From: Nitrospirae bacterium RBG_16_43_11
GTDB lineage: Bacteria > Nitrospirota > 9FT-COMBO-42-15 > HDB-SIOI813
Direction: 5' to 3'
DNA length: 6,369 bases
Assembly: GCA_001805165.1 (NCBI GenBank)
Contig: MHEI01000097.1
Span: 1 to 6,369 of the forward strand
In this document: piece after piece, positions 1 through 5,407 of the stretch
Layout: the number at the start of each line of letters is the position of its first letter
Position numbering within the stretch: position 1 is the first letter of the stretch
Translations under genes and position numbers: made by a program
The notes under the pieces: model-generated
What the model was told of the DNA's origin: nothing
Databases searched by the model: none
The model's input: only the letters and a program-made list of their open reading frames with translations

Positions 1-1187
1 AATATCTCCTTAGTATCATTTATTGGATTACCCCTGGAAAGCCTGTATGCCTTTGCAAGGAGTTCACCGTCTTTATTAAGCATAACGCCCTTTGTAGATG
101 TGGACCCGCCATCTATGCCTATGTAGCCGGACACTATTTCCCCATGAGAAAAGTTTGGCGGGGTAAAGGGTTCTTTCTTAAATTCTGTCAGAAATATCTC
201 AAGCTCTTCATTGTTTGCCGCAAGTCCGGTCGCAGTTGCCCGCGCATTGGATTTTTTATGGCCACCTGATATATACTCTTCTAATTCCTTCGTTCCCTTA
301 TACCTTCCAACTGAATCATCCTCACTCTTTCCATAGATTACAGATCCGATAGCTGCATAAAACTGGGCATTAGCCGGAACGTATATCAGATCCTCCGGTC
401 TTTTGCCGTCAGGCAGAGTTATACCCCTCTCTTCCCACATCTTCGGGATATGATGTGTCCATGCCTCCTGCAATGCCGGTATAAAGGCATTTGGACCGCC
501 CAGAAGGAGGACATGATGCCTCAATGTATTGCCCCTTGTGAGTACGCTCAAGTTCTGCTGTACGATGGCCTCAAAGAGAGAGGCCATTAATTCTTCTGAA
601 GGGATTCCCTGTTTCTGGAGTCCATTGATGTCAGTCTCGGCAAAGACGCCGCACTTGCCCGCAACAGGATGTAATCTTGTGCCTGTGTACCGCAGACTGC
701 TTATATCATTATGAGAGATATTCAGTTTGGATGCTATTTTATCAATTACAGCTCCGGTTCCTCCGGCGCACTTGTCATTCATGCTGGATAGTTTTCTCTT
801 GCCTCCATTGGGGTCCTGGATCCATATGATGATCTTTGCATCCTGCCCGCCCAGTTCTATAACTGAGCCTGCCTCTGGATGGAATTTTTCCACTGCAAGA
901 GAGACAGCATTCACCTCCTGAACAAATTTCGCCCCTATAAAATCTGCTGGTGTCCTTCCGCCGCTTCCTGTAATGAAGACACGGAACCGGTCAGATTGGT
1001 CTTTGAATTCGTTTTCGATTGACCGGAGAAATTCGAGAACCTTATGCAGTTGTCTCGTTTCGTGACGTTGATAGTCATACCATAGTATGTTGTCTGTAGC
1101 GGCATCAATGACCACGGCCTTCACCGTAGTCGAGCCGACATCAAGTCCAACGAAGAGGTCATTTTTATTTGAAGGATAATTGCTCAT
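1..1187 (-). CDS. Large BadF/BadG/BcrA/BcrD-type acyl-CoA dehydratase activase, N-terminal part (partial, cut by window edge)
   Basis: This gene encodes an ATPase of the 2-hydroxyacyl-CoA dehydratase / benzoyl-CoA reductase activator family (ASKHA fold), which uses ATP to drive electron transfer to a dehydratase or reductase partner. The visible 395 residues read without interruption. The first module has the phosphate-binding DVGSTTVK at 16-23, ELGGQDAKI at 111-119, NDKCAGGTG at 137-145 and a second Cys in AGKCGVFAE at 176-184. C140 and C179 are 39 residues apart, the spacing I recall for the [4Fe-4S] ligands of the Acidaminococcus activator HgdC. A second module begins at 354 (GYIGIDGGSTSTKG) and runs off the window. 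Two tandem modules point to the giant activase class of about 1,400 residues, not the single-module type of about 260. The start is the first ATG after an in-frame TAA; no convincing Shine-Dalgarno precedes it. The natural substrate enzyme is unknown and no dehydratase subunits are in view. Confidence 0.9.
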   Translation of the reverse strand, partial: MSNYPSNKNDLFVGLDVGSTTVKAVVIDAATDNILWYDYQRHETRQLHKVLEFLRSIENEFKDQSDRFRVFITGSGGRTPADFIGAKFVQEVNAVSLAVEKFHPEAGSVIELGGQDAKIIIWIQDPNGGKRKLSSMNDKCAGGTGAVIDKIASKLNISHNDISSLRYTGTRLHPVAGKCGVFAETDINGLQKQGIPSEELMASLFEAIVQQNLSVLTRGNTLRHHVLLLGGPNAFIPALQEAWTHHIPKMWEERGITLPDGKRPEDLIYVPANAQFYAAIGSVIYGKSEDDSVGRYKGTKELEEYISGGHKKSNARATATGLAANNEELEIFLTEFKKEPFTPPNFSHGEIVSGYIGIDGGSTSTKGVMLNKDGELLAKAYRLSRGNPINDTKEI

Positions 1188-1216
1188 ATGGAGTTAGTAA
1201 CGGCAGTTGATGTGCG

Positions 1217-1240
1217 AGTAGACTGACATGTCAGTCTACT
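1217..1240. promoter_or_regulatory. Perfect 24-bp palindrome, probable TetR-family operator
   Basis: The half-site AGTAGACTGACA is followed directly by its exact reverse complement, with the dyad centre between 1228 and 1229. It lies between the TetR regulator gene and the activase gene and covers the transcription start predicted from the adjacent promoter. TetR-family dimers bind palindromes of this size at such positions. It is not followed by a T-run on either strand, so it does not look like an intrinsic terminator. A 6-bp direct repeat GCGAGT overlaps or abuts the two edges (1214-1219 and 1241-1246). That the neighbouring regulator binds here is inference. Confidence 0.8.
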
Positions 1241-1243
1241 GCG

Positions 1244-1272
1244 AGTTTACAGAATGAAAGGATGGTAGTCAA
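1244..1272 (-). promoter_or_regulatory. Sigma70-like promoter of the activase gene
   Basis: Reading the minus strand, the -35 box is TTGACT (1272-1267), the spacer is 17 nt and the -10 box is TAAACT (1249-1244). The -35 matches the consensus at 5 of 6 positions and the -10 at 4 of 6. The expected start of transcription, about 1237, falls inside the 24-bp palindrome and leaves a leader of about 50 nt before the ATG at 1187. The -35 box overlaps the stop codon of the upstream tetR gene (1271-1269), so the activase may be transcribed both from here and by read-through from the tldD operon. Confidence 0.65.
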
Positions 1273-1880
1273 GAGTTATTTTTCAGCGGCAGCTTTGGAT
1301 TTTTCAGGCCATATAAGCCGAAGTTGATGAGTTCGTCTGCTATAGTACTTATATCGTGTTTTCCATTCCGGCTTAACGTAATATATTCAATGACTTCTTT
1401 AATAATACCAAGTATACAGTACGAGATTAATTTTGAGTTGCACTCCCGGACAAGGCCCATTTTTATTCCCAGCCTGATAGCCTCTTCGATCCTGTATGCC
1501 CAGTTGTTATAAAATTCCGTAATCTTCTGATCTAATTCTGAATCAAGACCGGTGGCGTGACGGAGCAATATCCTTGTCAGTTCGGGGTTTTCAACAAAAA
1601 GGGTCAGCACCCGTATCAGATTGGCCTTGAGCTGGTCTATAGGATTGGGAAGACCTTGCCCCACCTCTATTTTCTTTATGCAGTGGTCAAGCTCAACAAT
1701 GAGATTGTCAAGAACGCTGTCGAATATCTGCCGCTTATTTTCAAAATAGAGGTAAAAAGTACCGCGGGCAATGCCGGCTTTCTCTATAATGTCAGAAATG
1801 CTTGTGTCGTGATAGCCCTTATGTGAGAATGCCGAGATGGCTGCATGGAGTATTTCCTCTCTGCGGTTTTTTTTGAGCAA
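1269..1880 (-). CDS. TetR/AcrR-family transcriptional regulator
   Basis: This is a ligand-responsive DNA-binding repressor of about 203 residues, the usual length for the family. The N-terminal TetR helix-turn-helix spans roughly residues 6-52: RREEILHAAISAF, then the turn and recognition helix within TSISDIIEKAGIARGTFYLYF. The remainder is a helical ligand-binding and dimerisation domain that does not reveal the ligand. A start at TTG 1880 is preferred because AGGA at 1892-1889 lies 8 nt upstream. The in-frame TTG at 1886 would add two residues but sits only 2 nt from that AGGA; its TTGA overlap with the pmbA stop makes it a plausible alternative. Either way the gene is translationally coupled to pmbA. 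An A8 run (minus strand, 1874-1867) follows the start. The palindrome downstream, at the activase promoter, is its most likely target; an acyl-CoA-type ligand is only a guess from the neighbour. Confidence 0.93.
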   Translation of the reverse strand: MLKKNRREEILHAAISAFSHKGYHDTSISDIIEKAGIARGTFYLYFENKRQIFDSVLDNLIVELDHCIKKIEVGQGLPNPIDQLKANLIRVLTLFVENPELTRILLRHATGLDSELDQKITEFYNNWAYRIEEAIRLGIKMGLVRECNSKLISYCILGIIKEVIEYITLSRNGKHDISTIADELINFGLYGLKNPKLPLKNNS

Positions 1881-1882
1881 GT

Positions 1883-3235
1883 TCAATGTCCTGCTATCGT
1901 CAATCTTCCGATCTTAACAGTTGGTGAGCATATCTTCTGTCTGAAATCGAGGTCATTGCCGACCATCTCTATCTGCATGAGCATATCTTTAAGGTTTCCG
2001 GCTATTGTTATTTCTTCAACAGGATATGTCAGCTCACCCTTTTCTATCCATATTCCTGAAGCGCCCCGTGAGTAATCACCTGTTACAGGATTAAATCCAA
2101 AACCTATAAGGTCAGTAACATACAGCCCTGATTCTACTGATTTTATTATTTCATCAGGTGAATATTGTCCGGCAGAGAGATAGAAGTTTGTAGGCGCTGC
2201 AACAGGAGGGTCGCCTGCCCCCCGTGAGGCATTTCCGGTAGAGGCCAAGCCCAGCTTTCTTGCAGAGTATGAGTCTAAGAGATAGTTTGTTAAAATCCCC
2301 TTTTCTACAACAACTGTCTTCCTTGAAGGAATGCCTTCACCATCAAAAGGCTTTGACCCGATCCCCCATGGAATTGTCCCGTCGTCATATATAGCTACAT
2401 CAGCAGAGGCTATCTGTTTATTCAACATATTGACAAGAAATGATGCACCTTTGTAGATAGAATATCCGGACAGTGCCGTGCAAAGATTACTGAGGAGGGT
2501 TGAGGCAGTTTCCTGGTCAAATACAACCGGTGTCTGTTGCGTATGAATCTTTCTTGCCCCCAGCCGGCGAATAGTCCGTTTTGCAGCAAGTTCTCCGACA
2601 TCCTCCGGTTTATCAAGATTCCTGAAGCGTCTTGCCGTTGAATACCAGTAATCACGCTGCATAAGCCCTTCCACAGAAGCAATCGGTGTGGCTGATATCG
2701 AGAACATTGAAGTCCTGTATTCTCCGGATAGATTATTCGTGCTTGCATAAATAACATGCGCGTATCTTTTACTGCAGTTCCCTCCGTCTGAATTAGTTAT
2801 TCTGCTGTCATATTTTAATGCCGCAGACTCTGCTGCTTTTGCCATTTCTATCATCTCTTCGCCGGTTACCTGATGAACCGATTCATCATATACCTCAATA
2901 TCCCTGACCTTCATGCTATACTGGGGTAATGGCAGGCCTGCAAATTCATCATGGGCAGTTACCTTTGCTATACCGCATGTATCTGTTATGAGCTTATCCA
3001 GGGACTCCGGCGTGATATCTGAAGTTGAAGTTATCGCGCTCTTCTTACCGAAAAAAAGCCTCAATCCAAGGGTCTTGTATTGAGAGTCAGTGATCTTATC
3101 AATGGATGAAAGTCGCACCTGAACGGATGAGGACCTGCCATCCACGATGATTATATCACCGTCCGTTGCCCCTTTTTTCTTTGCCTTATCCAGAATATCC
3201 TGGGCTACTTCAATAGTAATTTCCATATTCCGCAC
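1883..3235 (-). CDS. pmbA: TldE/PmbA, non-catalytic partner of the TldD/TldE peptidase (U62 family)
   Basis: This 450-residue protein is the usual length for PmbA/TldE. In characterised systems it forms a heterodimer with TldD that degrades unfolded peptides in the cytoplasm, including maturation of microcin B17 and degradation of CcdA antitoxin in E. coli. Family landmarks include YDDGTIPWGIGSKPFDGEGIPSR (about 283-305), KGILTNYLLDSYSARKLG (312-329), STGNASRG (332-339), a Gly-rich segment around 376-394 (DLIGFGFNPVTGDYSRGAS) and the C-terminal MVGNDLDFR (424-432). The HExxxH metal motif of TldD is absent, as expected for TldE; the matching region reads TLLSNLCTAL (246-255). The start is GTG, directly after the tldD TGA, with GGGAGGAA well placed upstream. 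An in-frame ATG three codons in lies too far from that site. The gene is co-transcribed with tldD, and its own stop overlaps or abuts the tetR start. Confidence 0.95.
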   Translation of the reverse strand: MRNMEITIEVAQDILDKAKKKGATDGDIIIVDGRSSSVQVRLSSIDKITDSQYKTLGLRLFFGKKSAITSTSDITPESLDKLITDTCGIAKVTAHDEFAGLPLPQYSMKVRDIEVYDESVHQVTGEEMIEMAKAAESAALKYDSRITNSDGGNCSKRYAHVIYASTNNLSGEYRTSMFSISATPIASVEGLMQRDYWYSTARRFRNLDKPEDVGELAAKRTIRRLGARKIHTQQTPVVFDQETASTLLSNLCTALSGYSIYKGASFLVNMLNKQIASADVAIYDDGTIPWGIGSKPFDGEGIPSRKTVVVEKGILTNYLLDSYSARKLGLASTGNASRGAGDPPVAAPTNFYLSAGQYSPDEIIKSVESGLYVTDLIGFGFNPVTGDYSRGASGIWIEKGELTYPVEEITIAGNLKDMLMQIEMVGNDLDFRQKICSPTVKIGRLTIAGH

Positions 3236-4681
3236 TCAAACAGTTCCTCCCACCGTCATCCCATCTATCTTGATTGTAGGCATTCCAACGCCAACCGGGA
3301 CTGATTGACCGTCTTTACCACACGTACCGATTCCGGTATCGAGCTCTAAGTCATTACCAACCATGGATACCTTTTTGAGTACATCAGGCCCATTGCCGAT
3401 CAGGGTTGCACCTCTCACAGGTGTGGTGACCTTCCCATCCTCTATAAGATATGCCTCGCTTGCAGTGAAGACAAATTTGCCATTTGTTATATCCACCTGC
3501 CCGCCGCCAAAGGAAACGGCATAAAGCCCTCTGCGGACTGAACGTATAATATCAACGGCTGATGAATCACCCTGGAGCATGAACGTATTTGTCATTCGGG
3601 GCATAGGAGAATGCGCGTAGCTCTCCCGCCGGCCGTTTCCTGTTAAGGGCATCTTCATTAATTTTGCATTCAGCCTGTCCTGCAGATAACCAACGAGTAT
3701 CCCATTTTCTATAAGGACAGTACGCCTGCTTTCTGTCCCTTCATCATCTACGTTTATTGATCCCCTTCTTCGTGCAATTGTACCATCATCAACTACAGTG
3801 CAGAGTTCCGAAGCCACCTTCTTCCCTATCATGTCAGTAAAGGCCGATGTCCTTTTTCTGTTGAAGTCTGCCTCGAGGCCATGCCCTATAGCCTCGTGAA
3901 GCAGTATCCCCGGCCAGCCCGGACCAAGCACAATGTCCATTGTGCCCGCAGGTGTGTCAACAGCCTCAAGGTTTATTATCGCCTGTTTCGCCGCCCTCCT
4001 CGTATACAGGGCATAACGGTTTTCATCAAAGAAATATGAAAATTCCACACGGCCCCCCCCGCCAAAACTACCAACCTGGCGATTCCCGCCGCTCTCAGCA
4101 ATACAGGTTACATTAAGCCTGCACATAGGCTGAATATCGCCTATAATGAGCCCTTCTGATGTTACTATCAGCATTACCTTGTATTGGCTCGTAAAGGATG
4201 CCATGACATTCCTGATCCTGGGGTCATAGCTTCTTGCCATTTTATCTATTTTATCAAGGAGGCGTACCTTAGCCTCTATAGGCACGTCTGTGGGATAGAT
4301 CTCAAGGGGATAAAGATCTAATCTGGGTTTCTCCATCTTATTCAGAGAGACAATCGAATTATCCCCTGATTCTGCTGCAATACAACCGGCAGTCCTGGCG
4401 GCAAGCTGGATATGCTGAAGAGATACCTCATCAGAGTATGCATAACCGGTCTTGTCTCCTGCAATCGCGCGCACGCCAACACCCTGGGTAATGTTTCTTG
4501 ACGCATTCTTCACAAGCCCCTCTTCGAGGCTTAATGCCTCACTGGTAACATACTCAAGGTAGAGGTCAGCATAGTCTATCTTACGGCTGAGTAAGCCGGT
4601 CATAGCCTTTTCCATTGTAAGATTGTCTATGCCAAACTTATCAGGAAGGAAGATTTCAGGTTCAATTATATCTTTTGACAT
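3236..4681 (-). CDS. tldD: TldD metallopeptidase, catalytic subunit of TldD/TldE
   Basis: This 481-residue protein matches the usual TldD length and carries the conserved catalytic core. HEAIGHGLEADFNRK gives the HExxxH motif (H262, E263, H267), and the C-terminal GTCGKDGQSVPVGVG supplies the third metal-ligand Cys (C454). Further family blocks are ASELCTVVDDGT (290-301), TGNGRRESYAHSPMPRMTNT (347-366), FGGGQVDITNGKFVF (391-405) and MVGNDLELD (440-448). The enzyme trims unstructured peptides inside a chamber formed with TldE. The chosen start is ATG 4681, 8 nt after GAGGTGG (4696-4690). A GTG at 4693 gives a slightly longer frame but lies inside that ribosome site, so it is unlikely. It is the first gene of the minus-strand operon, and its stop TGA is immediately followed by the pmbA GTG. 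A run of eight G (minus strand, 4060-4053) encodes the Gly-rich GGGGR loop. Confidence 0.97.
   Translation of the reverse strand: MSKDIIEPEIFLPDKFGIDNLTMEKAMTGLLSRKIDYADLYLEYVTSEALSLEEGLVKNASRNITQGVGVRAIAGDKTGYAYSDEVSLQHIQLAARTAGCIAAESGDNSIVSLNKMEKPRLDLYPLEIYPTDVPIEAKVRLLDKIDKMARSYDPRIRNVMASFTSQYKVMLIVTSEGLIIGDIQPMCRLNVTCIAESGGNRQVGSFGGGGRVEFSYFFDENRYALYTRRAAKQAIINLEAVDTPAGTMDIVLGPGWPGILLHEAIGHGLEADFNRKRTSAFTDMIGKKVASELCTVVDDGTIARRRGSINVDDEGTESRRTVLIENGILVGYLQDRLNAKLMKMPLTGNGRRESYAHSPMPRMTNTFMLQGDSSAVDIIRSVRRGLYAVSFGGGQVDITNGKFVFTASEAYLIEDGKVTTPVRGATLIGNGPDVLKKVSMVGNDLELDTGIGTCGKDGQSVPVGVGMPTIKIDGMTVGGTV
3244..3251 (-). promoter_or_regulatory. Ribosome binding site deciding the pmbA GTG start
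   Basis: The sequence GGGAGGAA lies within the last codons of tldD. Its GGAGG core is 10 nt before GTG 3235 and 19 nt before the alternative ATG 3226, which favours the GTG start. Confidence 0.7.
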
Positions 4682-4689
4682 ATATAAAA

Positions 4690-4696
4690 CCACCTC
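4690..4696 (-). promoter_or_regulatory. Ribosome binding site deciding the tldD ATG start
   Basis: The sequence GAGGTGG ends 8 nt before ATG 4681. It contains the GTG at 4693, so that codon cannot also serve as a well-placed start. Confidence 0.7.
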
Positions 4697-4702
4697 TAAG
4701 AC

Positions 4703-4732
4703 AGAATAATGGAACAGAGACGTTTATGTCAA
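4703..4732 (-). promoter_or_regulatory. Sigma70-like promoter of the tldD-pmbA-tetR operon
   Basis: Reading the minus strand, a perfect TTGACA (4732-4727) is followed by an 18-nt spacer and TATTCT (4708-4703, 4 of 6 consensus bases). Transcription would start near 4696, giving a very short leader that begins at about the ribosome binding site of tldD. The -35 box is only 5 bp from the -35 box of the divergent promoter. Confidence 0.6.
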
Positions 4733-4737
4733 CTATA

Positions 4738-4766
4738 TTTACAAATCATACTGCACATTGTAATAT
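4738..4766 (+). promoter_or_regulatory. Sigma70-like promoter of the HAD-moeA operon
   Basis: TTTACA (4738-4743, 5 of 6 consensus bases), a 17-nt spacer and TAATAT (4761-4766, 4 of 6) precede the hydrolase. The predicted start near 4773 is about 5 nt before ATG 4778, so the message would be nearly leaderless. This agrees with the lack of a ribosome site there. The region is AT-rich, so a chance match is possible. Confidence 0.5.
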
Positions 4767-4777
4767 GTATACCCAGT

Positions 4778-5407
4778 ATGATAAAGCTGATTATATTTGA
4801 TCTCGGTAAGGTTATATTAGACTTTTCACTCTCAATGATAGCGGAGGGACTTGCAAGGCATTCTAATAACTATTTATATACGAATCCTCAGAATATAGTA
4901 GACTATATGCTCGGTCAGGGGAATGACATCACTGTTTCTTATGAGACAGGTAGAATAAAATCTGATGATGTTTATAATTATATAAAAAAGACTTTCTCTC
5001 TTGATCTCACTTTTCATCAGTTCAAACAGGTTTGGAGTGATATTTTTGCAGAGAATGAGGGAGTAGCAGATTTAATTGATAAATTGAAAAAGGATTTCAA
5101 ATTATACCTGTTATCAAACACAAATGAACTCCATTTTGAGTTTATCAGGCAGAAATTTCCTGTTGTGCACAAGTTTGATACATGGATATTATCTTATGAA
5201 GTGGGCGTAATGAAGCCCGATCCTGAGATATTCCGTATTGCACTGCTTAAGGCAGGTGTAGGGGCTGATGAGGCGATATTTATAGATGATATCAGGGGGC
5301 ATGTCCTGGGTGCGCAGGGCATTGGTATCAACGCTGTAGAGTTCAAGTCAGTAGAACAAATAACAAGCTATATAGAGGAGAAAGTGTATGAACAATCCAC
5401 AAAATGA
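4778..5407 (+). CDS. HAD-superfamily hydrolase, subfamily IA, YihX-like
   Basis: This is a cytoplasmic phosphatase-type HAD protein of 209 residues. Motif I is IIFDLGKVILDF with nucleophile D8, motif II is LLSNTNE with S113, motif III is VMKPDPEIF with K146, and motif IV is FIDD with D170 and D171. A helical cap lies between motifs I and II (about 15-90). The position two after the nucleophile is Gly (G10), not the usual general-acid Asp. This matches the FDLGNV pattern of the E. coli sugar-phosphate phosphatase YihX, which the SNTN, MKP and FDD blocks also resemble. The substrate cannot be read from the sequence. The ATG at 4778 is chosen because the HAD fold begins at MIKLIIFDLG; an in-frame ATG at 4709 would add 23 poorly fitting residues and lies upstream of the predicted promoter. 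The 3' end overlaps the MoeA-like gene by 20 bp, implying co-transcription and coupling. Confidence 0.9.
   Translation: MIKLIIFDLGKVILDFSLSMIAEGLARHSNNYLYTNPQNIVDYMLGQGNDITVSYETGRIKSDDVYNYIKKTFSLDLTFHQFKQVWSDIFAENEGVADLIDKLKKDFKLYLLSNTNELHFEFIRQKFPVVHKFDTWILSYEVGVMKPDPEIFRIALLKAGVGADEAIFIDDIRGHVLGAQGIGINAVEFKSVEQITSYIEEKVYEQSTK
5375..5380 (+). promoter_or_regulatory. Ribosome binding site of the MoeA-like gene
   Basis: GAGGAG lies 7 nt before ATG 5388, inside the end of the HAD gene. It fixes the overlapping start of the downstream gene. Confidence 0.75.

Noticed and set aside
626..637. Extra operator half-sites (ATGTCAGTCT near 628 and ATGTCAGT near 3832)
   Set aside because: Each is a single arm inside coding sequence without a matching second arm, so chance similarity is the simpler explanation.
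529..921. Two short plus-strand open frames of 61 and 64 codons
   Set aside because: They lie antisense to the uninterrupted activase gene, show no family motifs and have no ribosome site. The activase reading explains this region fully.
1217..1240. Palindrome as an intrinsic terminator for tetR
   Set aside because: The stem is only moderately GC-rich, has no loop in the perfect dyad, and is not followed by a T-run on either strand. A promoter lies directly upstream of it.
1867..1874. A8 tract early in tetR as a phase-variation or programmed frameshift site
   Set aside because: The tract encodes Lys-Lys-Asn in the correct frame and nothing nearby (stem-loop or alternative frame product) supports programmed slippage.
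2422..2757. Minus-strand 111-codon frame within pmbA
   Set aside because: It is on the same strand as pmbA but in another frame, inside conserved PmbA sequence, with no recognisable domain.
4709..4777. N-terminal 23-residue extension of the HAD protein from ATG 4709
   Set aside because: The HAD fold starts at the ATG at 4778, the extension contains the predicted promoter, and it has no ribosome site.
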